A stretch of 64,000 bases of DNA from Apostichopus japonicus (taxonomy: Eukaryota > Echinodermata > Holothuroidea > Aspidochirotida > Stichopodidae), in assembly GCF_037975245.1 (NCBI RefSeq), contig NC_092577.1:9709013-9773012 (forward strand), given 5' to 3'. Below, one piece after another: positions 36,721-50,713 of the stretch (positions are counted from its first letter, which is position 1; the number at the start of each line of letters is the position of its first letter). Both the position numbers and the translations under genes were made by a program. The notes beneath the pieces were generated by a model. It searched no databases. It saw only the letters and a list, made by a program, of their open reading frames with translations, and was not told the origin of the DNA.

Positions 36721-36843
36721 CTCCCTCTTTTTCTCCTTTTTCTCTCTTTCTTCTTTTTCTTTTCCCTTCCTTCCTCTCCTCCTCCTCTTTTTTCCCCTCT
36801 TTTTTTCCTTTTTTCTTCTCTTTTTTTCTCTTCTTTTTTTCTT
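36721..36843 (+). repeat. 123-nt pure pyrimidine tract
   Basis: Every base from 36721 to 36843 is C or T. The opposite strand reads as a Lys/Glu/Arg-rich frame, which is a by-product of the composition. Confidence 0.9.
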
Positions 36844-36893
36844 ACCCGGGGGGCGCGCGCCCCCAACGCCCCCCTGGATACGCACCTGAATAT

Positions 36894-38304
36894 GTCGGTA
36901 ATTTGATTTAATTTATGTACGGTGTAGTTTTAGGATTGATAATGACCAGTGTTGGGCGTATGCCAAAGAGAGGCATTGTTAAATTATGGAACAATAAGTC
37001 GGTATTTTCACCGAATTTTGGGTGTCACGGGGACATGTACCTTGTCCCCCCCCCCCCCGTCTACATCACACCAAAAAGGCACTAACTGTTTACTAAAATA
37101 GATAGCTTACCATAATTTCATTTACAAAACAGAGACCTTAATACTATTACAAGGAAAGAGTTTTTTTCATTAATTAAAAATGGTCCCTTTTAATTTGATA
37201 TTATTTAGGAATATTCGCAAATTTGGGGGCACGTCCATCCTGTCCCTTCTCGCTACATTTGCTCCTCCGTCCATGCCCACTTCCAGATTGTTTGCGCAAC
37301 TCTATAATATTGACCGTTCCTGTTTTTCGACTAACAATCTCCCCTCGCTCACCTCTCCTCCGATCGCCTCCAACCCACCCCCTCCGCCTGTCGCATTGCC
37401 TACCGATTGATCATCGATGCTCATCCCAAACAGTATCGCTAACTTTCTAGAACCCCATCTGCACTCCCCCCCCCCCCCCCCGTTCATCGAAGGGCACAAC
37501 ATCGACCCACTGGTAACAGTACCGTCTCCTTAGCCCAGATATATCTAATCCCATCTCATATGTAATTTCCTTTTGGGATTCAATAAAGTTGACTTACTTA
37601 CTTACTCCCAACCCCTATATCCCCTTTTCACCATTACCACTCAGTTAACCATAGACCATTACCATTTCAGTATATGTATAACCTTGCCTATATATGTAAG
37701 CGTTCTATATTCATTGCATAGAACCTTCGCAATATGAACAATAAATAATGCATCCAATGTTTCAATACAATACAACTGCAGTGTGACATACACACTGGTA
37801 CAGAGATGTATTCATGCGTTACCATGGCAATCGTATTAACTTTACATTACAATTTGTAATCATTGATAGAGTTATCAAAATTGTCTTTTAGATTCATAAT
37901 ACCGTCTAGACAGACTGAATTTAGTTGCTTTATTTACCTGTCTGTCTTTGTTCCCATTTTATTTATTCCTTCTTTGAATTTTACTATTTTTATTATTTTA
38001 TTCCGCTTTGAAGATAGGATATATTTATTTTATTATGCTAAGTACTATCGGTTAACCTGGACTAGAGGTCATCAAACGGGCCCATTTGACTTGATAGCCC
38101 ATCCTGCGCCTCACTCCCCCCCCCCCCTTCAACACCTCTTTCCCCCATCCCACACTATCTCATACGATAGATATGTATATGAGAATATCCTTATGTTCCT
38201 GTTCCTTTATGCCGCTCTCCTACTCCCCCCCCCCTCCCCTCCCCGTCGCCCAGACACCCAGTTTGGACAAATTGTTTTTTATACTGTAGTGTCATATCCC
38301 GCTC
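36894..38304. other. No gene seen; possible retroposon 3' end
   Basis: A gggattcaataaagttgac then acttacttactt string near 37574-37606 looks like a retroposon 3' tail with AATAAA and simple repeat. Poly-C runs lie near 37046, 37467, 38117 and 38226. Confidence 0.35.
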
Positions 38305-38399
38305 CAAAGCACTCGTATTGTCGGTGCGAGCAGTATGAATATCATGTTTCTATCAGATCAAGGTTAGGAACTGTTTATACTGTCAATACGAGTGCTTTG
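38305..38399. other. Hairpin-forming inverted repeat
   Basis: A perfect 16-bp inverted repeat (caaagcactcgtattg at 38305, complement ending at 38399) encloses 63 bases. An inner agtat/atact pair extends the stem after an asymmetric bulge. The size resembles a pre-miRNA hairpin, but there is no further evidence and a MITE remnant is as likely. Confidence 0.45.
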
Positions 38400-41300
38400 A
38401 AGCATGCGATGGGCGGACAGTATAGAGTGGTATTAGCATTTGAAAACTGACCCAACTGACTGCCCCGGGACACCACGAGCACTGTATACACTGAGTGTAT
38501 TGAAATTCAATATTAAGTTATTATTGTTGTTGTTGTTGTTGTTTTCGAGAACGAAACAGCAATATTTCCACAAATTTGACAGTTGTAAGTTTGTTTCCCT
38601 CTTTTTCATACACTTCTTTCTTTAACATTATGTTTGTATCTTTGTTTTCATTTGTTTCTAGTTTACTCAAACATTTGTTTGCTTGGGATTTTTTTCTGTG
38701 TTTGCTCTTTTTAAAAAAAAAAAAAAAAAAATTATTATTTTATATGTGTGTGTGTGTGCTAACAGTATACACCCACATTTCATTACCGTAACCATTACTT
38801 TTCCCTAGCAACATACATATATGATTTCTCATGCGCCCATCAACTTGTCACGAGTTTGATTCCCAACAGACCTATAGTACCGAACACTACTCATTGAGTA
38901 CTTATTAATTTACGAAATTTAACACACTGCAAGGACGAAAACGAATTGTCATCATTTGATATCAACAAATGAGCCATCTGTCCTAGATGACGTAACCACT
39001 CTATATATAGAATCTACATGTCATCATGAGAGTCTCTGCCAAAATTACAACTGACAGATAAACAGATCCTCGTAAAAACGAACAGAAAATGAGAGATACT
39101 TCTGTATAAGTCACGGTGTGCTCGATGTCGCGCATTGGGTATTGCTAAGTTAAAGGGAATGTATCGTCAAACCTCATACCCTCGCTGATAAGTTGTCTAG
39201 TTATCTTAAAATGATGACTTTCAGGCTGTTTATTAGTGTTTATATGTCATAGTCACAGGAACAAAATATGACTGTTGGTTTTGTTTACAGTCCTGTCATC
39301 GGGGTATTCATCTTTCAAATATGTTAAATCTCGGGAATGATCCTCTAAGACTTAATATCGATGACGTCGGCTCCCCAGTTCAGGCGTTAAAGTTAACCAA
39401 ATATTCTAAAAATTCTAATAACTCAACCCAAACAGAACACCCCTCCCTCGCAAGACGGTAATACACAATTTGCCGTTGACAAAGTTGTAAGGGATTATAA
39501 AGATTTTCATTGGACGCCCTAAACCGTTTGTTTTCCCGCATTGAGTTTTGTGTTACACATGATGAACTGACTTCATAGTAAGTATAATATAAGTTAAGTA
39601 GTCCAGTCGCTTTAATGGAAGAACCTTCCATTGTTTAGGGTATAGTACCTCAAAACATTAAGTGTTATAGAAACACAAGTTGGGCTGAAAGCCGTGTTTT
39701 TCAATTAACGTTGTACACGATATCGACATTATCGTTGTGCCTATAAAGTCACTCTATGAATATTCATGTATTTTGTCTGTTCGGTTATATATCTTTATCA
39801 GCCGTAATTTCATCCGTCCTCGCTGCATTTTGGTCTATCTATCATACCATTTATTTCCGCCTCTCGGACTTTCGCCTATATAAGATCATGTGTAAACAGT
39901 ATAAGCACGGTAGATCGCTCATCAACCTTTGACCTTATCAAGTACAATATCTATTCCCTCTCCAACGGACTTTTGATATACCTATTACTCGACGTGAAAT
40001 CGTCATGATCATTGACTATACAGTCTTGATGTATCCAGGCCTGGACTTGAGAGTGTGTCAAGTTGTTTGGTTTTCATACTCGAGTTCTACGTATTGGTGA
40101 CTTTTCTCTTCCAAAAAAAAACGGTGCATTCTATATCCGTGTACTCGTCTGTATATATACGTGTTTTATCATACCGTAATTTCAGCCGTTCTATATATTA
40201 TGCCTGTCTTTATGGCGAGGTGTTAATTTTATCTTCTGCATCTATCTGCTTTATATACACTCTATCGATCAATATGTCTGGCTGTATGTGTGGGTATTTA
40301 TCATGTCGTGCACCCGTCCATAAATTATGTGTGTCTGTCTTTCTATAACTGTCCTATTATAACCCTGTGTATATAGCTGTCCGTTCACACGATCATCTGT
40401 CTGTCTTGTTTTGGGGTTTGTTTTACGAATCAGTCTATAGGTTTGTATTTGTAAGCTCTAGTGCTGTGCTTCGAATTCTTTCTTTCTTTCTTTTTTTCAT
40501 CTCAGATATATTTATAAAATACCCACTTTTTTTACGTGATTCTGCTAATTAGCACATGTGTCGACGAATATGTGTTTGATTGTCTGTGTTTCAATTTAAT
40601 TATAAATGTGTGATATATTTGTTGTGCTACTTTGTGTAACAACAACTAGAATAAAGCTGTATTTGGTTGCTGTATTATTCAACATATCTATTGCCACAGT
40701 ACGTTACCGATAAAGGACAGGTAATTTTTACATGACTCAAAGATAATATTGTTACTCTGTTCCGCCGATGCAGAAGCAAGATATAAGTAATAATTCCAAA
40801 GGTTTATATATATCTAAGAATAAAGCAGTATATAATATTTGCATCATCGTAAAGACTTTCTACGTGTGCATTAAACGGTTAATAAGTAATTCGTTAAGTA
40901 CTCGTCGCCAAATAAGTCCGCATTGAAACTGTAATATTTTACAACCACCACGGAGCTACAACCTCCATGCATTAACATACTGAGTTGATACTCTTATCCA
41001 GTTATGTGCATGCAAGCAAAAACACGACTCGCTGAGAAATAGCGCATAGTTATACACAGACCAGCGCCAAACGCAGTTATCACCTGACCGTTGTTACTAG
41101 TAACGTGTATAGGATGCTTACCTTAATGCTAAATAAGTCGTTAAAAATACAAACACAAAATATTAGAAGAGTTTACGAGATAAATAATCATCACAAACGA
41201 AAGGCACTTTAGCCAATGAAAACAACTCTATATACGGGTTTATGTTTTATATGTATTGAGAACGACTATTGGTCAGACGGGGATAGTTTCATTCGTCTGC

Positions 41301-44170
41301 GCGGAAATCCACGTTAAAGTGGAGTCTTGGGACTTAACCTGACAAGATAACCTTTTACTGATCACATTAAGGGGACATTTCTTGAATGTTCCATAGCAAA
41401 TGCAAAGTACTCCCACCTTGTTTTACTAGCCATTTGTCTCAATGTGTTTTCACAAAAGTGAATTCAAAAGATGATAATAATTTGGAAACAATATTAATGA
41501 AAATCATAACTTTAAAGTTTATTGTTTTGTCTGATGTTACGTATGTCAGCTCAGTTGTTATCTGATTTGTTCTAATCTGAAGAATTAAAGAAATAATTTC
41601 TTTAAATTTTATAAAAATTTATCTAAATAACATTTTCTTCTGGACGTTTTCTTGTTTTATGTGTGATACAGTATACGAATCATATATTTTGCAGTAACAA
41701 TTTGTAACCTTCTTGGGGATCACGTGATCCCGTGAACGTTAGCTGGCAAGAACACTACATTGCACACCATCTTGATACATATAAGCAATCAGGAAAAGCG
41801 AGTTAGCAACCCCCAGAACCCCCCCCCCCCACTCCAGCCCCTCCGCTCCCTAACCATATTTTTAGATTCCCATCAGTGGTATTTCTTGTATAGTTTTTGA
41901 GTTATTTAAATAATATCTTTGAAATAGTGACGACAGAAAAAGTTAAAACATGTTACATTTCACTCTTTATCTTCGCCGAACATAGAAATATAATTGGTAT
42001 AATTTGTCGAGAGTGAGAGATAATGGATCTATTTAACCAAAACTTATCCATATCGGCTAAAAACCGATACAGCGCCGCCTATTTTACTATACGTCTCTGT
42101 GACGATACATGGCGGTATTAGATGGTTTATAAACGTGTTATGACATGGCCGTTGTTATGAAAACAAGTTTCATTTGTTCCAAGGTGGTTTAAGGACAAAG
42201 TCTATATAAAACATAAAACCATTTCAAGGATAAAAGCAAAATAAAAATATGCATCGAAAGAAAGGGAAATTAAAAGTGTTTGTTTTTGTTAAGGATATTA
42301 TTAAATAATTAGAGACAAGAGAGAACTTGATCTCGGAAGGTTCAATATTAAAATTAAACTGGCAATTAACAAACCGCACAACCAAACACATTTAAACCTT
42401 ACTTATTGCATTTACAGAAACAGGCAAGGAAGAGTGGATGAACGTGCCATGGGTAAAATTAGCATTTTTTTTAATTGCTACCGTCGGGTTCCTAAGTGGG
42501 GAATTTTTTGATAACAAAAAGCTATCTTCCACCTCCTTAAGTATTTACCTCATTTATATTAGTAAAAAACTCAATCCAACATTGGTACCAAGTATTTCTT
42601 GTCGCTCAAAATGACTCAAAATATCCTATGTACGTAACTTAATACGTACTTAACCATTTTCTGTCTATAACGCTCTCCGCCTAGATTCTTATATGCAAAT
42701 TAGTCAACGTTATGGACAGAGGCTATGCTTTGCTGTGTCTTCTTTACATTTGAGACCGCATTTAGGGGGATCCTATACCGACCAAAGGTGATCAACATTC
42801 GCATAGTGTGAATGAGGCTCGCGTACTCAGGATCAGACCATGCAATTGTAGTCCAGGACCCCGCAATGACGATTTATACTGTAGTGTGGTCGCGCGGGGA
42901 CCCCACGTGACCCGCGATCTTCTGTTACTTTGCCTCATCAAATTCCGCAAATAAGCACTGCAGACAGGAGCGAGTATAAACGGTTGGCGCACCTTAGTAC
43001 TATATCCAACCCTAGCCCCCCCCCCCCCCACCCTCTCCCATGTTAGCAGACATTTGTTTACAATCCTGCCTTATAATTCTCTTAAAACTCATCGAAAAAA
43101 AGAAGGCTTGATATAAGCCTGTGTTCATCCACAATCACATGGATATAATCACATGTATAGGGCCTCGGTTGGCTTCCTCATCCTTGAGAAAATAGAAATA
43201 TTTGGGTGTCTTTGTGTTTAGTCAGTCAATATTTTACTTGCTGTAACAGCAAATCGCACAACTTCATTAAATTAATTTCACTTTACAAAACTATCTCGAA
43301 TTCTTACATACCTTTCACGTGTGATAACACTCCGGTGTATTCTACATGACTCGCCTATAAGTTCTCTCTAAATTATATCGTTCTTCCTTGACTTTAAAAT
43401 GTATACCTCAGCTATACTAACCATTTAAAATTAACTTCTTACCTACCTGCCTACCTGCCAACTTCCCTACCGTCCTCTATGACGTTGGAGTGTACTTCAA
43501 CGACTCATGCATATTCAATGAGGCACTCTCGCGAATCGCTTTAATTTGTACACAGTGGTGAATGCAAAAGTATTACCGAGCAGAGAGATTTCGTTATGCT
43601 ATAGGCGCAGTGTGTATACCGTATATAATAGTATAGCTAGTATTGCTCACATCTCTTAGGTAGATATCATTAACAAAACAGCTGCTTGCGTTCACGGAGA
43701 GAGAGAGGTTATCGCTAGTTTTTCTTGTTTTTACAAACACAACTCCTGAAAGAAGTTTGGTTTTTATCCTACTGTCGGAGTGGTAAGATAACTTCCAATT
43801 TTAAAAATATCATTTTTTTAGGAAAAAGCTGATTTATGTAATTACTTACAGTAAGAAAATATTCTCTTTTCATTTTTAGAAAAAAAAATGTCACAGCTTT
43901 AGGGATTGCTACGTTTGTGCGTGAATTGCGTATTTAACGAAGGTCGCTGGGTTAAAATGGTATTGATGGTTAATTGTACCGAAGGCTGAAATACATAGTT
44001 TAACCTATACCTTGCAATATGGTATGAAAGGATTTAATTATTTGGTAAATTCTGGCCAACGTGTGAACGGGAGGTAAGGTTAACCATAGCTGTTAATTGA
44101 AGCTTAATTAAGTTCAAATGTGTACGTAAATCATGCATTAACGAGTGTCGATGCAAAGCAACGTTAGTCG

Positions 44171-44172
<2 letters not shown>
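38400..44172. other. Gene desert
   Basis: Contains a poly-A(19) and (TG)n near 38712-38758, a degenerate CTGT/TATA-rich stretch at 40060-40480, and C-rich patches near 41818 and 43017. No coding region supported. Confidence 0.45.
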
Positions 44173-44213
<41 letters not shown>

Positions 44214-44235
44214 TATATATATTTATATATATAAT
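44173..44235. repeat. TA microsatellite
   Basis: About 60 bp of TA repeat with two interruptions. Confidence 0.93.
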
Positions 44236-44846
44236 GTTTATATTGTACATTTCATAAAGTGTCACTTCAGGTGGGAGAGGTTTCAATGAGAGTACGATTT
44301 TCTTATTTGTTCACCTGACGTAAAAACCACGATTTTGTATCTCTCTAAAAAACATAGCTCTAGGAGAGCATGTGTCTAACTTTCGGATATTGTTTTATAT
44401 TATGTTAGCACAAATCCATTGAAAAGGAAACGTTTTGTGCATTGCATTTAGTGAAATGGATACCTTTCCACCAATTCCCCACCCCCCTCCCAACCCCCAA
44501 AAAAGGCCATGCAAAAGTAAACCACATTCATCCATCTACAAAGGCAATTTGCAGCATATTTGTAATTATTTTCAAATAAAATACGTGTGGGTTAAAAGTG
44601 TTAATATTCATGAATTATCTGTCAAAAATATAATTCCAAGATCTATCATGTTTAGCATTTGATTTCTTCAATAATCTGAAAAAATTATGACGTCACTAGT
44701 GATTATTTGGACGTTGTGTAAATATGTGACGAAATAATGCGATGGAGGTTTTACTGTTTCAAAAGAAATGTTAAAGGCTAGTCCTGCGTCCAAAAAAGAT
44801 CTGTTGTATACAGTATATAGTATATTTCTGTCTTTTTGTATGTTAT
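44236..44846. other. No gene seen
   Basis: AT-rich, nothing supported. Confidence 0.4.
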
Positions 44847-44871
44847 ATATAAATATATATATATATATATA

Positions 44872-44931
<60 letters not shown>

Positions 44932-44965
44932 CATATATATAACATATATATATATAACATATATG
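44847..44965. repeat. TA/TATAACA microsatellite
   Basis: Two TA blocks separated by aacacac, followed by atatataacat words. Confidence 0.93.
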
Positions 44966-46399
44966 TAACATATGAAAAAAAGGCAGAAAAGTACTATATA
45001 TACCTCAAAATGTTCGTGGGAGACCATTGGTTCGTACTATCCTAACTCGCGTTAATATGGTGAGCGTCAAAATTAAACTTACAGGTAGCCATCCTTACCA
45101 CCTACCCCCACCCCACCCCTCCCCCACCCTCTCCACCTCCCCACTCAGCAACATTACCCACTCCAACTTGGGCACAATTGCCCTTTTTCAAACATGCAGC
45201 TGCTTCGAAATCTCACTTTATTGATACACTTTAATCTATTTGCGAATGACTATAGGTTAGAAAATTACTCATTTGAATGATCGAAAATTAAATATTTGCA
45301 GCATCAAATAATCAAGCTATATATTTCATACTGTATTATGTGCTGTCTTCATTGGTTAACAGTTGCATTAATAAGTAGCAATTAAATGATTGTGTACATT
45401 ATTACTATACATGTATGACAACGTTATACATGAACTCAATTAACCTAATAAACACAGTGTAGTGCACTAAACAGTACAGCTCAGAGTTTGAATTTAATGA
45501 GATATTTGATCGCGTTGTGTAGTAGCCTATTGCTATAGATTAAATGTATTATTTACGCACCGAATACTGCTTGTATACTGCATGATATATAACTTGTAGT
45601 ATAGCCTATGTCTTGTATATGAACATCACCTCGTCGTTTACCCAAGTAAATACCAGAATGGAGATAGCGTTGAGTTTCGCGAGGGGAAAAAATGGTGAAC
45701 GTTACGACAGCTTGTAGTATATATATATATATAAAAATTACATCTGCCTTTAATGTTAAAATATATTCATATCATATTCGAGCCCGTTAGAGGACAAAAG
45801 GAGCCCGGTGACACTCACTGTCTAGGGGCCTGTACAGATCCCCGACGTCCCTGGGTCAAGCCCTGCACAAAGTTATAACACCCGCCATAACACCATGTAT
45901 CTTTAACAGTGTAATGCAAACCAGAAGCGATTATAGGTTTGTATGCCCTTATCATAGTATTATAGTGTATATCTTACATGGATTGTTTTGAATGCTTATA
46001 TCGTATTCATTAGGAGCATTATGTCTCGTTTCATCAAACATACTACACGCTGTACATATGAACGTGTTCTATGTTAGTTAGGTTAACATTATATCGCTAC
46101 CAGCATTTATTAAGAAGGAAAACAATATCCACAGTCATTTATTGTTTACCAATTGCGGGTTCCACCACACTGTTCAATCATCAAACATCGTAAACATAAT
46201 ATAGTGACACGCAGTATGATATCGCTTCCATCGTATTGACTGCGTCTGAAGTATCAACAGTATCGCAAGAATACAGTGGACTTTATCAACTCTTATCATG
46301 TCCTTGATCCCTGAAATTCTCGTGTGCTGCAATTTCATATACTCAGTATACTGAGTTTATGACAGACAGTTAGTTATAGTAACTGTCTGTCTCACTGTT
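44966..46399. other. No gene seen
   Basis: A GC-richer patch at 45780-45900 may be an old repeat. No gene. Confidence 0.4.
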
Positions 46400-46468
46400 C
46401 GTACGTGCGTGCGCGCGTGCATGTATGTGTGTACGCGTGCATATGTGTGTGCGCGCGTGCATGTATGC
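46400..46468. other. 69-bp strictly alternating purine-pyrimidine tract
   Basis: Unbroken R-Y alternation made of GT, GC and some AT steps (for example gtgcgtgcgcgcgtgcatg), continuing imperfectly to ~46503. This is a strong Z-DNA-forming sequence by known rules. Confidence 0.85.
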
Positions 46469-47099
46469 CTGCGCGCGTGCATGCGTGCGAGCGCAGGCGC
46501 GTCATGTATATATGTGTATGTGTGCGTGAGATTGATTACCAATGATAATTACTTTTGAGAATAAATTGATGCCCAGAGAATTATTATACTTCCATCTGAT
46601 CGTTTGATCATCCCTATAGTTTATAGTAGATGGCATAAATAGATGCCAGGAAGTAACAATTATTGCTACAGTTGTTGAGAGCATGGACTGACCCCGATAG
46701 AAAATGATATCTCCTGGACCCTCTCTTAGTACTCTTCATATTTCGTTTAGTATATAAGCCAATGTGTAAGTGAGAAGAAACTATAGTTATTCTACATCCC
46801 ATAATGGTCTCCCACCTCCACCCCCCCCCCCATTTTTGCCAGAGTCCTTCATTGATACCGGGCCTGGATCGCCACCCCTCCCTCTATCCCTCTATTAATA
46901 TAATATTTTTTTAAAGGCCAAAATTTATTTTAAAGAATCGAACGTAGCATTGCGCAATTATTATCTAAAAAGTTTGAATATTATGAGTGTCTGTTATTTG
47001 ACTGTCTAGCATATTAAGGGCAGCGCAATGCTGACCACATTGAAGATGTCAATATGCTAAAACAGACGGATTTGAAAAGTTGAAGTTGAACAAGAGACA
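46469..47099. other. No gene seen
   Basis: AT-rich with a poly-C run near 46820. Confidence 0.4.
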
Positions 47100-47398
47100 C
47101 ACATTACCAGGCGCGTAGCCAGGAATTTGCCAAGGGAGGGGCGAAACTGTAGATTCGGCATTGCAAACTATCTAAGCGAAGCGCCACCATGTTTGGCGCG
47201 AAGCGTACAAGAAAATTTTGGCTGAAAATGCCTACCAGATCGCTGGAAATGGCACTTTCCAGGCCTTGTAAGTTGCATCTTAGCATTTTCTCTTTTGAAA
47301 ATACTAGCGATATCATAAAAACATTTAAAAATATATAAAAGATATGCTCAAGGGGGGGCGGCTGCCCTCCCCCCATTGGCTACGAGCCTGCACATGAC
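47100..47398. mobile_element. hAT-like MITE, family B, full-length copy 1
   Basis: Element 47108-47390 (283 bp), ends caggcgcgtagcc and ggctacgagcctg. 8-bp target duplication matching at 7 of 8 (cacattac / cacatgac). Inner sequence closely matches 61306-61598. Confidence 0.88.
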
Positions 47399-50037
47399 AG
47401 AGTATGAAATGTCATGGAAGTACATCCCCTAACGTCACCCCTTTAGTCCTGACCCCCCCCCCCCACCCTTCCCCTTCACCCTCCCTTTCTCCCATTATTT
47501 GCCATGTCATAGCTACATAACACGCTGGCACAGTATTAACAAAAACTAGTAGTCTTCTATAACCAACAGATATGACCTTGTGCAGTAAAGGTCAGTTCAT
47601 CTTACCCAGATGTGTTGATATCAGCAATGTGATTAGAATTCGTCTGTCCTCAGTAGTTTTACGAACTCCGTCGATGGTCGGCCATAATGTGACAATTTTT
47701 GCAAAATTCACAATTATCAATAATCAATTACAAGCTAACGCTATAATTTCGCTTATTAAATAAAATAAAAAACTTCGCTTGGGACACAGATCTTCATATT
47801 TGCATTAATTAATAATTAATGATGTTAAGACAATGCTTAAATTCTGTATAGAGCTATAGTAACCAGGTGATATTGTCTTATATATTAGCCTTATATTTAT
47901 AAACGTATAATATTCTTGTTTTATATATACTGCTTTCCTATATCATTTTATTGTGGTCGTTTCCAAACCGACCTCCTTTAAACTTGAATGTGGTGTCCAT
48001 GAGACTTGTCAGCTGTATGAAAATTAACATAGGCTACCGCTGTATGACGACGAGAGATTGCCTAGGCGCTAAATTAGCATTTGGGGGATTTCACACTTTG
48101 CCATATTGCTAATGCAGTTAGTATATCTCCTGATACTATGCGTTCAAACGACTGTGCGAACTACTGTCGCCATAGGCCTTTTCTTTTATCCTTTTTTTTT
48201 TTTTTTTGCCATATGCCCAAATTTGACAACTGACAGCATATAAATGTACGGTATTTCATACAGTGTTGCATATACAGAGCGATGTGTTAAAGCGATTTGA
48301 GTTACCGTCTGCTGATATTGAAGTTGACCGCTGTGAGATCATTATTGTATAAACCATAACAGTTGTAAATTCTACCCAGTAGTGTGACATTTTTATCGAT
48401 TTATTTATGTATTTCTTTGACAAAAATGTTCGAAGTTGATCAAATTAATCTTCTTTTTTTGGTCTCGACAAGATGAAAGGATTCAAATGTGTAACATCAA
48501 ATGAATCTTCAAGAAAACGGTTTAGTTTTTGAATTTCTTCTTCTTCAAATTTGTCTTCTTATTATTATTCTTCTTTTTCAAATTCTTCCACAAAATTCTT
48601 CTTCAAATTCTTCTTCAAAATCTATTTCTGCTTCATATTCTTCTATACTTCTTTTTATTCAGATCAACAATTAAAACGAAAGAAAAGTTTTACAAATGAG
48701 AAAGTATATATAGGCTTATTTAAGTAGCAAACCCCATGTTCAACATTACCCAAATTTGGACAAAACTGTTCGACTTTGCCAACAATGTTTAATTAAATTT
48801 CAGCCTTCCCCGCCTCCCCTCTCAACCCCAACCCGCCCCCCCCCCCACCCTCACCCAACCTAACCCTGTCCGTCTTCATTGATGTGTTATATGTACTCTA
48901 GAGGTGACCATTTGGGGTTAAAAGAAATATTCTGTATGAACCATGAGGAACGGAAAACGATTAAAATTATTCTAAAATTTATTCCAGTGTGAAGCAACCA
49001 TGCAAATGCTTTAATTTTCCCCTATGACGTCATAAGGACAAGTAATCACAACGATATATTTTTTTAATTCTTTCTGCTTAGCGTCACTTTAAAATATGGA
49101 TGATACACCCGTGTTAGCCAGAAGGCTTTTAAAGCCCAAGTTAATCGGATTATAACATGAACGAGGTTATTGTAATAAAGTTAACAGGAGCGAATTATAG
49201 GAATTAACGTTCAAAACCTGTTAGAATCATATCTTGGCTACAAAAAAAAAGAAGTGCTCTGTGACAACATTTCTAATGTATTGAGAGATTTCGTGCATTT
49301 TATTGAGTCTACCCTCTGCAGCCATATAATCCATTTACCCTGATTGGTTACGACACATATGTGTGTTTCATCCATTGTATTTTAACTTATCATTTCTTAT
49401 CTCGCTTTTTTTATTGTCTGTTTCCATCGTTCGATCATCTTATCTGACATTTTCCGTATTTCACTCTCTTTCTTTCTCATTCTCTCAACATCACATTCAT
49501 CTCTCACTTAACTTCAGGTTTGTTGAATTTGAGATAACTATCTTTCACCGTCTCAGAACTTACAAGGAATCCTTTACATGAGGACTTTAAGCACAAAATC
49601 AATTTTTAATTGATTGTGGAACATTAAAAACTAATGTTATCCGTGAAGGTTTCTATTTCTATACAACAATTCAGTTTTGATTAAATAACAGTTTAACAAT
49701 CAATTAAAGTGGCTGGACTACTTAGGCTAACACACACATACCAATACATTCAGTTAGCTCAGATACAACACAGTACTCAAAATGAACACGTAAGACACTA
49801 TAGCCTGGAATAAAAGTTAACAATGTATTTAAAATTTGTAGAAGCACAAACGATACGGTGTTGAATATCATTTAAAGGGGTAGAGTCTGTGTTAATTTAA
49901 ATTTGGAAGAGCATAAAGCTGGTTGAGTTATTAGAAACAAAATGGATTAACGTTAACTTAGTCATCAATGTAGTCTTAAAGAAGCATTCAGGATATTTAG
50001 AATATTTTAAATGTGATTATCTTGAAAACCAGAATAG
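47399..50037. other. Gene desert
   Basis: Poly-C runs near 47454 and 48838. A TTCTTCAAA array at 48530-48660 resembles the one in protease intron B-C. No coding region supported. Confidence 0.45.
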
Positions 50038-50125
50038 TAAATATATATTTACTATATATAATATATATATATATATTTACATATATATTATATTACCATA
50101 CAGAATATATATATTTACTCGTACA
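50038..50125. repeat. TA-rich microsatellite
   Basis: Degenerate atatatttactatata repeats. Confidence 0.8.
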
Positions 50126-50713
50126 ATTTTTTCCTTTCACAATATACTATAATTTATCAAGACTAAAATGCTTGCTAAAGTCATGGTTTCTGACAAAAAA
50201 ATATATAACTGGAGCTTTTAAGGTTTAAAAATCAATGAAGAGTTTAATACATCAAGCATAATCGGACACCACAGAATATATCAAATAAAACGTCATTTCT
50301 TATTACCTTTATCTAAATTTATTATTCAGTATTTTGTTAGTGAAGTTTCATGATGAATTAAGAGAGAGAGGGGGTGTATAGAAAGAGAGATATTGACCTC
50401 ACCATCTGTTCTGTGGAAGTAATGTAATCCCATGTGCATTAACTATTTTTACCTCAGTTATTTATGGAAGTCCATCAGATGAAATAATACTCCAATAGGT
50501 TAAAGTTAACAAATACGATAAACACCGTTTAATACAGTTTTCACAGCTGCAGAACAACTTATGACAGAATGAAAGGCATGTTGATAGATCAAATAAAAAA
50601 TATCGTCATCAAACTTGCATATTTCAGTGATCCATGACCATATAAATTGTGCATTACTCGACATAACTCGTCGATGCTTTTTTTTTTTTCTAATGATGTG
50701 GTTTTGGCCGAAT
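50126..50713. other. No gene seen
   Basis: AT-rich, nothing supported. Confidence 0.4.

Larger units (their letters stand above)
34765..36893. mobile_element. Nested cluster of hAT-like MITE sequences
   Basis: Left end caggcgcgtatccagg at 34770 and right end cctggatacgcacctg at 36888 are inverted copies with one mismatch, and aatat lies on both sides. Inside are a family A copy (35461-35836), a family B left part (from 36192) and a 123-nt pyrimidine tract. Since hAT target sites are 8 bp, the 5-bp match may be chance and the two ends may belong to separate broken copies. Confidence 0.6.

Noticed and set aside
37863-38450. 195-codon plus-strand frame
   Set aside because: Crosses poly-C runs and an inverted repeat, low-complexity content, no family match.
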